A stretch of DNA of 52,628 nucleotides from Porticoccaceae bacterium (GTDB lineage: Bacteria; Pseudomonadota; Gammaproteobacteria; Pseudomonadales; Porticoccaceae), in contig JARGOV010000005.1 in NCBI GenBank assembly GCA_029212965.1, positions 10,108 through 62,735 of the forward strand, written 5' to 3'. Of this stretch, positions 25,681 to 34,973 are shown piece by piece. The notes beneath the pieces were generated by a model. It was not told the origin of the DNA. It ran no database searches and saw only the letters and a program-made list of their open reading frames with translations. A program made the translations under genes and the position numbers. Numbering within the stretch: position 1 is the first letter of the stretch; each line of letters starts with the position of its first letter.

Positions 25681-26439
25681 TTAATCGACACTAAACTGAT
25701 ATTGGCGGAGTTTGCCGAGCTTTTTGCCCTGCACAAAATTTTGCTCGGCAAACTCGACATTGCCTTGATTATCGATCAGTAAAACCGTGGTGCAACGCGT
25801 GCCATAGCTAGAGCCAACAATGAACGGCGATGACAAACTGCGCTCCATTTCAATACCCAAACCCGTATCAGGCAAGAGGTGATCGGGGAAAACCTCTCGA
25901 GAACCCAACACGGACAATAAAACCTCACTATCCAGCTCATCTTCCTCAATCGCATGACCGAGCCGCGCTCGCGCTAACTCCGATTTTGGCCAGGGCGTAT
26001 CCAGGGAGTCATTGCTCAAGGTAAAAATGCCTGGCTTCAAATGCTGAACACCACCCCGGGCATTAGTGCAAAACAGTAATTCATCGACTGAACCGGCGAG
26101 CAGATTAAAGCCGTTGTACAACTCGCCCTCCTCCAGCACGGTCTGGAAATAATCTTCACTAGCACCCTCGTGTAATAAAAACCCCGTCGGAAGCCCCCCT
26201 CTGGATTTATCCGCACGATAGCCACCACCACGAGTATTGGTCACCGTCGCCCAGTTACCTTTGAGGTCGACGCCAAACCAGGTGCCACCAGCGTCGAGAT
26301 CCCGGCCAGCGAGAATATTCGGCCTATCGGTCCAAAACTCTGCGGCTTGCGTCGGCCGATCATAAAACTCATCTCTATTAGCCACCACAATTAGTGGGTA
26401 ACGTGAATGAGACTGAAAGGCGAGAGTAACGAGGCACAT
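25681..26439 (-). CDS. NRDE-family (TANGO2-like) protein
   Basis: 252 residues starting MCLVTLAFQSH at the ATG at 26439; a TTG two codons earlier is unlikely because Met-Cys at the N-terminus is a family feature. The name-giving motif VVANRDEFYDRPT lies near residues 17-29. It is followed by AGRDLDAGGTWFGV and TNTRGGGYRADKSRGGLP. Cys2 has been proposed as an N-terminal nucleophile in this family. The biological role is uncertain, with haem or lipid-related roles suggested for homologues. The C-terminal half is typical. It is convergent with ptsP. Confidence 0.87.
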   Translation of the reverse strand: MCLVTLAFQSHSRYPLIVVANRDEFYDRPTQAAEFWTDRPNILAGRDLDAGGTWFGVDLKGNWATVTNTRGGGYRADKSRGGLPTGFLLHEGASEDYFQTVLEEGELYNGFNLLAGSVDELLFCTNARGGVQHLKPGIFTLSNDSLDTPWPKSELARARLGHAIEEDELDSEVLLSVLGSREVFPDHLLPDTGLGIEMERSLSSPFIVGSSYGTRCTTVLLIDNQGNVEFAEQNFVQGKKLGKLRQYQFSVD

Positions 26440-26483
26440 AGGCAATAAAAGTCAGTAGCTGGATTTATTGAAACAAGGGCCTA

Positions 26484-27674
26484 TCAGCCCATATCCCGTG
26501 CAAAAATGGCCTTTAAATAAGACGTTTCTGCAATGGAGGGGTGAACAGGGTGATCTGGCCCCTGCCCCAATGACGCAAGTATTTGTAGCCTGCGGCTGCG
26601 TGTGCCACCAGCACTACGGATAATTTTTTGCAAGCTCTCTGTCGGCAAATGCATAGAACACGATGCCGATATTAACAGGCCACCCGGTGCTAATAACCTC
26701 AGCGCCAACTCATTAATTTGATGGTAGGCCTTTTCGCCCGGCTTCTGATCTTTCTTGCGTTTAATAAAGGCCGGCGGGTCGAGCACAATAACGTCAAAGC
26801 GGCGCTGTTCTTTCTGTAAGGCCTTCATCACTTCAGCCGCCTTACCCTGCAAGCTGCTTACCCGATCACCCGCATCGTTCAACTGTGCATTATGCTGCAC
26901 TAATTCGAGAGCACTGACTGAAGAATCAACACACACCACAGACGAGGCTCCTGCAGCTGCGGCCTGCACACCCCAACCACCCGCATAGCTGAATACATCC
27001 AGGACACTCTTAGCGGCGCAGAAACGCTGCATAAACGCGCGATTTTCCCGATGGTCGTAAAACCAGCCGGTCTTTTGGCCATCGACCAGAGGCGCGACAA
27101 AACGACAGCCATTCTCGATCAACTCAACCTGTTCGGGCACTTCGCCAAAGAGCACACTTTGCTCCTCGGGCAATTGTTCTGCAGTGCGAAAAACACCACT
27201 ATTCTTACTGATAATACCCTTCGGCTTTAGCACCTCGCGCAGGGCTTCAAGCACCATTGGCATGCGACAGTCCATCCCCGCAGTCGTAGTCTGCAAGGCT
27301 AAATAGTCACCGTAACGATCGACAATCAGCCCTGGTAATAAATCAGCTTCGCCATAAGCGAGGCGATAACAGTGCTCAGGATAGAGCTGCTCACGTAAAG
27401 CTAAAGCGCTTTGTAAGCGGTCCACTAACAGACTGAAATCGAGTTCTCTCGTAGCTTGGCGACTATAGAGCCGAGCACAAATTAAGCTTGCCGGATTCAC
27501 CGTAGCCGCACCGAGGGGCTTCCCTCGAGCGTCTTCAACCACCACCGTGCTGCCAGGCACCATAGTTTTCAAAGGAGTTGCGGCACTGTCAACCTCGTTG
27601 CTATAAATCCATAAGTGACCGCCGCGCAGGCGGCGGTCGGTGCCTTTTTTAAGGCGTAAGACGGCGTCGGGCAT
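26484..27674 (-). CDS. rlmI: RlmI-like 23S rRNA methyltransferase
   Basis: 396 residues from the ATG at 27674 (MPDAVLRLKKGTDRRLRGG), matching the E. coli RlmI length; the open frame extends to 27722 but lacks family features there. A PUA domain (about 1-75, HLWIYSNEVD) precedes the methyltransferase domain. SAM-binding motif I is VLDVFSYAGGWGVQAAAAGA, and catalytic motifs are DPPAFIKRKKD and LLISASCSMHL. RlmI makes 5-methylcytosine 1962 in 23S rRNA. It lies downstream of gcvH behind a hairpin. Confidence 0.9.
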   Translation of the reverse strand: MPDAVLRLKKGTDRRLRGGHLWIYSNEVDSAATPLKTMVPGSTVVVEDARGKPLGAATVNPASLICARLYSRQATRELDFSLLVDRLQSALALREQLYPEHCYRLAYGEADLLPGLIVDRYGDYLALQTTTAGMDCRMPMVLEALREVLKPKGIISKNSGVFRTAEQLPEEQSVLFGEVPEQVELIENGCRFVAPLVDGQKTGWFYDHRENRAFMQRFCAAKSVLDVFSYAGGWGVQAAAAGASSVVCVDSSVSALELVQHNAQLNDAGDRVSSLQGKAAEVMKALQKEQRRFDVIVLDPPAFIKRKKDQKPGEKAYHQINELALRLLAPGGLLISASCSMHLPTESLQKIIRSAGGTRSRRLQILASLGQGPDHPVHPSIAETSYLKAIFARDMG

Positions 27675-27729
27675 ATCAGTGGGACTCTTTGGGTGTAAAA
27701 AATGGTAGCCGCACCCAGCCATTAAGGAG

Positions 27730-27749
27730 CGGCGTTTTCAACAACGCCG
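27730..27749 (-). terminator. Hairpin after gcvH
   Basis: CGGCGTT and AACGCCG form a perfect 7-base stem with a 6-base loop directly after the gcvH stop. No strong T-run follows on the minus strand. It probably ends or attenuates the gcvT-gcvH transcript before rlmI. Confidence 0.5.
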
Positions 27750-27752
27750 GAG

Positions 27753-28142
27753 CTATTCCTCGTCGACGCTTTCAATGTACCCATCGGCACTGAGTAGATG
27801 TTCCAGCTCCGAGGGATCGGACATTTTAAGTTTGAAGAACCAGCCATCACCATAAGGGGAATCGTTAATGGTTTCGGGCGCGTCTTCCAGGTCTTCGTTA
27901 ATTGCAATCACTTCTCCCGACACTGGGGCGAAAATATCAGATGCCGCCTTGACCGACTCAACGGCACCGGCTTCGTCGGCCGCTGATAATTTATCACCCA
28001 CCTCAGGCAACTCGACATAAACCACATCGCCTAAGCTTTCCTGAGCGTAGTCGGTAATGCCCACGCTGACCACACCGTCGCCCTCATCGAGGGCCCACTC
28101 GTGAGTTACGGCATATTTCAGTTCTTTAGGGGTGTCACTCAT
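27753..28142 (-). CDS. gcvH: Glycine cleavage system H protein
   Basis: 129 residues. It carries the aminomethyl group on lipoyl-lysine between the P, T and L proteins. The lipoylation site is Lys65 in [15 protein letters not shown], preceded by [21 protein letters not shown] and followed by [18 protein letters not shown] and DGWFFKLKM. It starts 53 bases after gcvT on the same strand. No gcvP is next to it; rlmI follows instead, so the P protein must be encoded elsewhere. Confidence 0.97.
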   Translation of the reverse strand: MSDTPKELKYAVTHEWALDEGDGVVSVGITDYAQESLGDVVYVELPEVGDKLSAADEAGAVESVKAASDIFAPVSGEVIAINEDLEDAPETINDSPYGDGWFFKLKMSDPSELEHLLSADGYIESVDEE

Positions 28143-28195
28143 TACCTTTCTCCACTTACTAGCGTTATCAATTGATTAGGCTCATCAGCTCAGGG

Positions 28196-29314
28196 CTAGA
28201 CAATACAAGGCGCTATTACTGGCTGGCCGTGGCGCACAAATCCGGGCGCAACCAGCCTCACAGTCTCTCGTTTTTTACGCATCGCGACCTCACCCCACTC
28301 CCCCGCTTCCACGGGGACTCGAGCCAGCGCGATAGAATACCCCAGTGTCGGAGAAAAGCTACCACTGGTAATCACCCCCGGCTGATCACAACCAGCAAAA
28401 TAAACGTGCTGACCATCACGTAATACACCGCGTTGGGTTAATAATAAACCCACTAACTTTTCCTGCTGGCCTGCGTCACTTGCGGCAAGTAAGGCAGGGC
28501 GGCCGATAAAATCGCGTTCACTATCACGCCAGTCAATTGTCCATGCCATATTCGCTTGCAGAGGTAAAATATTCTCATCCATTTCATGGCCATAGAGGTT
28601 GAGTCCCGCCTCTAACCGCAAGGTATCGCGTGCAGCCAGCCCTGCGGGTTGTACGCCGGCAGTGTGTAATTGCCACCAAAAAACTTCAGCCTCACTGCCG
28701 GGTAAGATGATTTCCAGGCCCTCCTCACCAGTGTAACCAGTTCGCGCGTATTGCCAGTTGTCACTTGCCTGATAGGATGACGCGTAAAGGCTAGTGAAAG
28801 GTTTTAGCGCACTTATTTTAGCGCCGAGCGCTTGCCCCACCACTGAGTTGACACGCGATATCGCCTGCGGCCCCTGCACGGCGATCATGGCGAGGTCTTC
28901 CCGTTGCTGCACAAGCACCTGAAACCCTTGAGCGCAATCGTTCATCCAAGCGATATCTTTTTCACTGGTTGCGCAGTTGACTACCAGGCGAAAACCGCTA
29001 GGTAGGGCGTAAACAATTAAGTCATCAATCACACCGCCCCTGTGATTGAGCATGGCACTGTAGATTCCCTGGCCTGGAGCGCTAATTTTGGCCACATCAT
29101 TAGCGAGCAAATGGCGAAGATAAGCCCGCACATCACTGCCATCAATATCGACTACGGTCATGTGGCTCACATCGAACATGCCACAGTCACGGCGTACACA
29201 GTGGTGCTCTTGAATTTGCGAGCCATAGTGCAGGGGCATATCCCAACCACTAAAGTCGACCATTTTTGCACCCAGTTTTTCATGGGCCGCATATAAACAA
29301 GTGCGAGAATTCAT
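28196..29314 (-). CDS. gcvT: Aminomethyltransferase (glycine cleavage T protein)
   Basis: 372 residues, the normal length. It transfers the one-carbon unit from aminomethyl-H protein to tetrahydrofolate. Landmarks are KMVDFSGWDMPLHYGSQ near the N-terminus, CGMFDVSHM (the folate-site region), VQGPQA, YTGEEGLEI and the C-terminal domain with FSPTLGYSIALARVP. It heads gcvT-gcvH. Upstream on the minus strand I looked for a glycine riboswitch and did not find one. Confidence 0.97.
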   Translation of the reverse strand: MNSRTCLYAAHEKLGAKMVDFSGWDMPLHYGSQIQEHHCVRRDCGMFDVSHMTVVDIDGSDVRAYLRHLLANDVAKISAPGQGIYSAMLNHRGGVIDDLIVYALPSGFRLVVNCATSEKDIAWMNDCAQGFQVLVQQREDLAMIAVQGPQAISRVNSVVGQALGAKISALKPFTSLYASSYQASDNWQYARTGYTGEEGLEIILPGSEAEVFWWQLHTAGVQPAGLAARDTLRLEAGLNLYGHEMDENILPLQANMAWTIDWRDSERDFIGRPALLAASDAGQQEKLVGLLLTQRGVLRDGQHVYFAGCDQPGVITSGSFSPTLGYSIALARVPVEAGEWGEVAMRKKRETVRLVAPGFVRHGQPVIAPCIV

Positions 29315-29451
29315 TAATAAAAGCCCACTCTTTTACTGACTGTCGCTTACATATGACGTTGATAAATCATCACGGAGTTACTCCGGTTCTCGCCACCGCT
29401 TTCGACGACTATCAACCCTAAACCATAAATATAGCGCAACAAGGCACGGCT

Positions 29452-29815
29452 ATGGAAACACAGCCCGAGACAAGCCCTGGGCCTGTCAATATTAAAAATC
29501 CTGCCATACCACCGCCAGCGGTCCAAAAAGTTGTACCTTGAATGTGCATACCAAGGGCTTACGCGGCTCCCTACTCAGTGACTTTTACTATCGAGTGATG
29601 CTAGCCAGCTGGCCTCAATTTTTTATCGGCACCATTTTGATTTATCTCTGCATCAACGACGGTTTTTGCCCTGGTCTATTTTCTCGGCGGCAACATGATT
29701 CTCAATGCCCGGCCCAATTCGTTTAATTGATGCCAATATTTTCAGTCAACATAAAGATGGCAAACGGATGATTAATTACACCCGATTTAATGATGTGGAG
29801 GAGTGCGGCGATTAA
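29452..29815 (+). pseudogene. Degraded inward-rectifier K+ channel (Kir/KirBac) gene
   Basis: Four in-order pieces of a KirBac-type channel appear in shifting plus-strand frames. From the ATG at 29452 an N-terminal tail ends at a TGA (29539-29541). A second frame then gives TKGLRGSLLSDFYYRVML and ASWPQFFIGTILIYLCIN, the slide helix and first membrane helix. From about 29659 a third frame gives TVFALVYFLGGNMILNARPNS, written here in under 22 residues as VFALVYFLGG plus NARPNSF, the start of the pore region. From 29729 a last frame gives DGKRMINYTRFNDVE and a stop at 29813, the C-terminal end of the cytoplasmic domain. The selectivity filter, second helix and most of the cytoplasmic domain are deleted. 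Recognition is from memory of the family. Confidence 0.72.
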
Positions 29816-29878
29816 ATTCAATACATAGATATTGCGTGACGAAAAAGCACTCTGCGCCCCTGCCCTTATCGAGCCCTC

Positions 29879-31156
29879 TTAAACTAAGCCCATCGCCTGG
29901 CGAATAATACGGTTTTTTAAGGGTGCCATATCATTTAAGCCGCTCATGCCGATATTGCGTAACAGTCGTACTGGCAACTCTTCGCGCTCAAACAAACGCT
30001 TAAAGCCTTCCATTACCACCATCATTGCCAAATTATCGGGCTTGCGGCGGCGCTGGTAGCGTTTGAGCGATTGCAGGCCACCGAGGCTGCTGCCGTGCTC
30101 GAGCGCCCGCTCTAACTCCTCAGTCAATACCCGCGCATCGCTAAAACCAAGATTAACACCCTGTCCCGCCAGTGGATGAATGGTGTGGGCAGCATCGCCA
30201 ATCAGGGCTATGCCTGCCTGCACATAGCTCACACTGTGGCGCTGAGTGAGAGGAAATTGCAGGCGCTCGCTTGCCAATTCAATAGCACCCAGAGTGTCTT
30301 CACTGGTGATCATCAGCTCACGGCAAAATGCTGTTTTATCGAGCGCCATCAAACGCTCTGCTTGTGCAGCAGTTTGCGACCAAACAATGGAGATGTAGCG
30401 GGCTTGATCAGGGCTTTGCTCTGCCGAGGCCCGTAGAGGTAAAAAGGCCAAGGGGCCGCTCGGTGTAAACCACTGGCGGGCGGTAAAGCCGTGGGGCTTC
30501 TCGGTTTTCAGCGTTGCCGTAATGGCAGTATGCTCGTAGCCCCAAGTGCGCAGTTTAAAACCCATTTGCTCTCGCGTCGGGGAATTGGCGCCGTCAGCCG
30601 CAACGACCAGTGAGCTGGTCAACGGTTCGCCATCGACCACATTGACGATGGTAGAGTCACCATCGCGGCGCAATGATTTCACCGATGTCGGGCAGTGCAG
30701 ATCGATATTGTCCTGCTCGGCAATAGCCTTTAGCAAACTGGCCCGCAGTAGGCTGTTTTCGACAATATGACCGAGGTTGGCGCACTGGACTTCAGCGGCA
30801 TCGAATTCGATACAGCCCGTGCCTTCGCCATCTCTCACTTGCATTCGGCTGTAGGGGCAAGCTCTCGATTCACAGCTTTGCCAAACCTCAAGGGCCTCAA
30901 GCCATTGGCGGGAGCCTTCGGTTAATGCCACCACCTGCGGATCAAAGGTGGTGGCAGACGAACTTGCTGAAGGGACAATAGCGCGGGCCTCGAGCAGAGC
31001 CACTCTACCGGGGTTTTGCAGGCTGTTGAGCTTTGCCCTCTCGGTAAATATACGCGCCATGTGCAGGGCAAAAGCAGCACCAACAAGACCGGCGCCGACG
31101 ACGATAATATCGTAGTGCCGCGGGCTTGCACCTGCTTCATTCACCGATTGATTCAT
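29879..31156 (-). CDS. ubiI: Ubiquinone-biosynthesis FAD monooxygenase, UbiI/VisC-like
   Basis: About 425 residues from the ATG at 31156 (MNQSVNEAG), chosen over a GTG three codons earlier because AGG lies 8 bases before the ATG. It is a flavoprotein hydroxylase of the UbiH/UbiF/VisC family: FAD site IIVVGAGLVGAAFALHMAR near residue 17, DGANSPTRE, and GDAAHTIHPLAGQGVNLGF near 300. UbiI hydroxylates C5 of the ubiquinone ring. It follows ubiH by about 30 bases, the E. coli order pepP-ubiH-visC. A neighbouring paralogue assignment rests on that order and on the GDAAH motif. Confidence 0.88.
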   Translation of the reverse strand: MNQSVNEAGASPRHYDIIVVGAGLVGAAFALHMARIFTERAKLNSLQNPGRVALLEARAIVPSASSSATTFDPQVVALTEGSRQWLEALEVWQSCESRACPYSRMQVRDGEGTGCIEFDAAEVQCANLGHIVENSLLRASLLKAIAEQDNIDLHCPTSVKSLRRDGDSTIVNVVDGEPLTSSLVVAADGANSPTREQMGFKLRTWGYEHTAITATLKTEKPHGFTARQWFTPSGPLAFLPLRASAEQSPDQARYISIVWSQTAAQAERLMALDKTAFCRELMITSEDTLGAIELASERLQFPLTQRHSVSYVQAGIALIGDAAHTIHPLAGQGVNLGFSDARVLTEELERALEHGSSLGGLQSLKRYQRRRKPDNLAMMVVMEGFKRLFEREELPVRLLRNIGMSGLNDMAPLKNRIIRQAMGLV

Positions 31157-31186
31157 CTTGTGCACCTCGGGATCCCTCTTATTATT

Positions 31187-32398
31187 TCACTCACGCAAAT
31201 GCGCCCTGCGCGCCATTAAACCTGCGCCAAAGCGTGCGAAGCTTTGGCGCAAGGGGGGCAATAAATCGAGAGTGACCAGCCCAATATTGCGCGCCACCAT
31301 CGCCAGTGGTTCATTCATACCAAAGAGTTTTGGCAATTTATCACTCAGGGCGATGGTGCGACCTTGATCGTCTTTACGCAGCTTTGCATAGCGCTGTAGC
31401 ACCCCTAAATCCCCCGGCGCTATGCCCTCGTCGTGGGCTTTAGCAAGTAACTCGGTGAGTGTCGCCATATCGCGAACCGTCAAATTAAAACCTTGTCCCG
31501 CCACCGGATGCATGCTATGGGCAGCATTGCCTAGGAGCAGCAAATGGCTGCGCACCTGTTCAGCGGCAATGACCTTTTTCACTGGGAAACACTGGCGATA
31601 AGCAACCTCAAGGGCCGCGCCAACGCGACTGCCAAGCTGCTGGTTGAGGCAGCGAATAAACTCTTCAGGTGCAGCCGTTTGCATCTTTTCAGCTTGTTCG
31701 GGGGGGAGCGTCCACACCAGTGAAACCCGTTTGCCAGTCTCACCCGGCAGTGGCAGTAGCGCAATCGCCCCGTCACCGGTAAAACGCTCGTGAGCGAGAC
31801 CTTCGTGGGCCTCAGTCATGGTTAAGTTGGCAACCAGTGCCGCCCGTTGATAGTCATAATGGCGATAAGTAATACCCAGCTTTTCTGCGAGTGATCGGTG
31901 TTCACCACCAGCAATAACCACTAAATCTGCCAGGTACTCGCCCTCCTCCAGTGTCAAACTCATACCGTTGCGTCGCGGCTTGATTAACCTAGGAGCCGTG
32001 GACGAGATGTGAGTAATGCTGGGGTATTTCGCAAGAGCTGTTGCAAACACACTGGCCAAGTGCGCATTCTCAACCACATAGCCATAGGCGCTAAGGCTTT
32101 GCTCCCTCGCGTCTAGACTAGCTGAACCGATATGGCCTCGATCGGAGACATCAATTCCTGTGATAGCCGCTGTTTGAGTTACCAACGTAGACCAGAGACC
32201 CATGGATTGCAGAACATCCACCGTACTGGCAGAGAGGGCCGAAGCACGATGATCGGGCGCAGCTTCAGGGGCCTGGCTGTCGATGAGTAGAATATTCCAC
32301 TGGGGTTGCTCGCGAGCCAACAGCACAGCGAGGCAAACACCGCTTAAACCGGCGCCGACAATGGCAAAATGCCAATGTTGATTGATGGCTTCACTCAT
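31187..32398 (-). CDS. ubiH: 2-octaprenyl-6-methoxyphenol hydroxylase, UbiH
   Basis: 403 residues. FAD-binding FAIVGAGLSGVCLAVLLARE is near residue 11. The second FAD motif reads LLGNAAHSMHPVAGQGFNL, with GN in place of the GD seen in UbiI, a UbiH trait also present in the E. coli protein. UbiH hydroxylates C1 of the ubiquinone ring in the aerobic pathway. It lies between pepP and ubiI on the minus strand. A gap of 149 bases to pepP shows no clear feature. Confidence 0.9.
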   Translation of the reverse strand: MSEAINQHWHFAIVGAGLSGVCLAVLLAREQPQWNILLIDSQAPEAAPDHRASALSASTVDVLQSMGLWSTLVTQTAAITGIDVSDRGHIGSASLDAREQSLSAYGYVVENAHLASVFATALAKYPSITHISSTAPRLIKPRRNGMSLTLEEGEYLADLVVIAGGEHRSLAEKLGITYRHYDYQRAALVANLTMTEAHEGLAHERFTGDGAIALLPLPGETGKRVSLVWTLPPEQAEKMQTAAPEEFIRCLNQQLGSRVGAALEVAYRQCFPVKKVIAAEQVRSHLLLLGNAAHSMHPVAGQGFNLTVRDMATLTELLAKAHDEGIAPGDLGVLQRYAKLRKDDQGRTIALSDKLPKLFGMNEPLAMVARNIGLVTLDLLPPLRQSFARFGAGLMARRAHLRE

Positions 32399-32547
32399 GG
32401 AAGTAGCTCGAAGGATTGACCAATAAAAAATTTAGGTGACCGTCGAAACTATACGCGGCAAGAGACCTTACGTCGCCTACATCCGCGATTTTTCATCAAA
32501 TTGAGTCTGGCTCAGACAGCGACAACAGATGACCTAAAACAGAGACC

Positions 32548-33861
32548 CTACTGTGCCATTAACGCTTCAATCTCTGTGACCGTTTTAGGCACTGCAGAGG
32601 TCAGAACTTCGGTGCCTTTGCGTGTAATCGCCACATCATCCTCAATGCGCACACCGATGCCCCGCCACTTTTTAGCCACCTTCTTGTTGTCGGGGGCAAT
32701 ATAGATACCCGGCTCAATGGTCATCACCATGCCGGGTTCAAGTAAGCGCCACTCACCATCGATTTTGTAATCGCCGACATCGTGAACATCCATACCCAGC
32801 CAATGCCCAGCGCGGTGCATATAAAAGTCAGTATAGGCACCCTCGGCAATCAATTTTTTGACGCTGCCTTTCAACAAACCCAGTTCAACCAGCCCCGCGG
32901 TAACGATTTCAACAGTGGCTTGATGGGGTGCATCCCAGTGATTGCCCGCCTGCGCGGCGTCAATACCCGCCAACTGAGCCTTTAACACCAATTCATAAAT
33001 TACTTTTTGCTCCGGACTAAAAAGGCCGTTAACCGGAAAAGTACGGGTAATATCAGCCGCGTAGTGCTGATATTCACAACCGGCATCAATCAACACCAGG
33101 TCGCCATCTTTGAGGGTTTGGTTGTTTTCCACATAGTGCAAAATACAGGCGTTATCACCGCCGCCCACTATTGACGTATAGGCGGGGAAGCTTGCCCCTT
33201 CCATTGCAAACGTGTGCTCAATTTCCGCCTGCAACTGATATTCATTAAGACCGGGTTTTGCAGCGCGCATGGCGCGGCAGTGCGCGGCAGCAGAAATTTG
33301 TGCCGCCTTACGCATGAGTTTTAACTCGGCAGGTTTTTTAAAGAGGCGATTTTCATGGAGCAAGTGGTCGAGGTCGACAAACTCGCCGGGGGGCACGGCA
33401 CCGGTACGCGCTTTGGCGCGAATACTGTTAACCCATTCCATTAAACGCTGATCAAATTCTTTGTTTTTACCAATGGCTGAGTAAACTTTGCTTTTACCTT
33501 CCAGCAAGCCGGGTAAAATTTCGTCCATATCAGTAATGGGGAAAGCATCATCTGCGCCGTATTGCTCACAGGCACCTTCCGGCCCAGCGCGATAGCCATC
33601 CCAGGTTTCTCGCTCCCTATCACGCTCACGACAAAATAAAACGCACTGCCCCTGTGAGCGGCCGGGCGTTAGCACCAGCACCGCTTCGGGCTCAGGGAAA
33701 CCACAAAGGTAGTGAAAGTCGCTGTCCTGGCGATAGGGATAGTAGGTATCTCGACTGCGAATTCGCTCGGGTGCTGCAGGCACAATAGCGATCGCATCTT
33801 TGCCAATCATGGACATTAACTCTTTTCGTCGACGCGCAAACTCATTACTGCTAATCATCAC
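32548..33861 (-). CDS. pepP: Xaa-Pro aminopeptidase
   Basis: 437 residues, close to E. coli PepP (441). The N-terminal domain (about 1-170, FARRRKELMSMIG and FHYLCGFPEPEAVLVL) precedes a pita-bread metallopeptidase domain. The dimanganese site is visible in VLIDAGCEYQHYAADITRTF (two Asp), HRAGHWLGMDVHDVG (His), MTIEPGIY (Glu) and GIGVRIEDDV (Glu). It removes N-terminal residues before proline. First of the pepP-ubiH-ubiI group. The start has two adjacent Met codons. Confidence 0.96.
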   Translation of the reverse strand: MMISSNEFARRRKELMSMIGKDAIAIVPAAPERIRSRDTYYPYRQDSDFHYLCGFPEPEAVLVLTPGRSQGQCVLFCRERDRERETWDGYRAGPEGACEQYGADDAFPITDMDEILPGLLEGKSKVYSAIGKNKEFDQRLMEWVNSIRAKARTGAVPPGEFVDLDHLLHENRLFKKPAELKLMRKAAQISAAAHCRAMRAAKPGLNEYQLQAEIEHTFAMEGASFPAYTSIVGGGDNACILHYVENNQTLKDGDLVLIDAGCEYQHYAADITRTFPVNGLFSPEQKVIYELVLKAQLAGIDAAQAGNHWDAPHQATVEIVTAGLVELGLLKGSVKKLIAEGAYTDFYMHRAGHWLGMDVHDVGDYKIDGEWRLLEPGMVMTIEPGIYIAPDNKKVAKKWRGIGVRIEDDVAITRKGTEVLTSAVPKTVTEIEALMAQ

Positions 33862-34082
33862 TGCCTCTTCAGATGGGTATTAAGCCCAAGACACATGTAT
33901 CCATTTGGCACGACCTGACACTTCATGCCTTTTACAAAAATAATTCCGGCAGAATACGCCGTCATCGCAAGGACTGGATCTTCTCACGGAAAAGCTCGCG
34001 ACCCAAGGGCAAGTTAGGCGCCCCCCAAGAAAGACTCTTTCTGCTAATCTGACAGTATAAAATGATTGACGGAGATTGAATA

Positions 34083-34286
34083 ATGTCGACAGCCGACCTT
34101 TACGATGAATTCGAACAAATGGTGCGTGGCGAAATACTCACCATGCCCCGAGTTGAATTTCGCCAGCGTTGCGATGAAGACGACAAGTTCATCTACCTAA
34201 ATATCGCCCGGCAAATCGCCAAAAGAAACCGCTGCGAGCTGATTATCCATGAGGATACGCTCGAATTTATCTGTCCCCCGCCATAG
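34083..34286 (+). CDS. Small conserved-looking protein of unknown function
   Basis: 67 residues, acidic in the first part (MSTADLYDEFEQMVRGEIL) and with a C-terminal hydrophobic stretch CELIIHEDTLEFICPPP. A GGAG ribosome site lies 8-9 bases before the ATG, and a TATAAA-like box is near 34055, so it looks like a real single gene. It has two internal cysteines and a C-terminal one. It stands divergent from pepP and convergent with ygfB, a place where E. coli has no gene. Family not recognised. Confidence 0.6.
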   Translation: MSTADLYDEFEQMVRGEILTMPRVEFRQRCDEDDKFIYLNIARQIAKRNRCELIIHEDTLEFICPPP

Positions 34287-34394
34287 CATATCAGGCTCGT
34301 TGGCTACAAAAAGGAAGCGGGAAACCACAGGCCATTCCTTAACAGGAGCTGCTGGTTTAAGAATTCAGTGCTGATGATGCCAGCATTCACCACC

Positions 34395-34973
34395 TTAGTG
34401 GATTGTCTTATCGCGCGTATCACTTAATAATTTAATTTCAGCATAAATGAGCGTGACCGCGACCCGAACATATTCCACTAGCTCAAAGAAACTCACCTCG
34501 TCCTGCTCATCAATTGAGCTGGCGTAGGGGTCAAGTTCATCATCCCGTTGACCACTATCGGCCATAGCGATAGCTGCGAGGTCACGCATAGCTTCTGAAA
34601 CGTCTTCCGCCAGTGGCGCGTCACCCGAAAGACCCGACTGTCCGAGGCCGGACAGATAGTTTTGGCACCAACGACTCAATGCTTCAATGCGCTCGTGCAG
34701 AGAGTCCTCGTCGTCGGGCAACAGTAGCTCAAATACGGCATTCCCGTCTTCAAGCTGTTCAACCGTGTCGCTATATAACTGAAGCACCTCTTTTTTTATA
34801 GCCGCTATGTTACTCGCGCTCGCATCGAGCAGCTCTGCGGCAACCTCAAGCACCTTTTTATCAGCCAGGTGCTGTCCGCCACAGAGTCGACCACACAGCG
34901 TAGCCTGTAACTCTGCAGGGTTGGTAGTCAGGCCTGCAACGGTAAAAACACGGCAATAGTGTTCGAAATCCAT
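34395..34973 (-). CDS. ygfB: YgfB / UPF0149 family protein
   Basis: 192 residues from the ATG at 34973 (MDFEHYCRVF), which has GAGGA about 11 bases upstream; an upstream TTG would lie inside that ribosome site. All-helical acidic protein with the family pattern LQATLCGRLCGG (about 23-34), RWCQNYLSGLGQSGL and SFFELVEYVRVAVTLIYAEI near the C-terminus. In Pseudomonas aeruginosa, YgfB regulates the ampDh3 gene; its role here is unknown. Conserved position next to pepP and opposite zapA. Confidence 0.9.
   Translation of the reverse strand: MDFEHYCRVFTVAGLTTNPAELQATLCGRLCGGQHLADKKVLEVAAELLDASASNIAAIKKEVLQLYSDTVEQLEDGNAVFELLLPDDEDSLHERIEALSRWCQNYLSGLGQSGLSGDAPLAEDVSEAMRDLAAIAMADSGQRDDELDPYASSIDEQDEVSFFELVEYVRVAVTLIYAEIKLLSDTRDKTIH

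Noticed and set aside
29315-29451. Possible glycine riboswitch upstream of gcvT
   Set aside because: The expected GGAGAG and CCGAAGG-type conserved blocks are missing; only a short palindrome is present.
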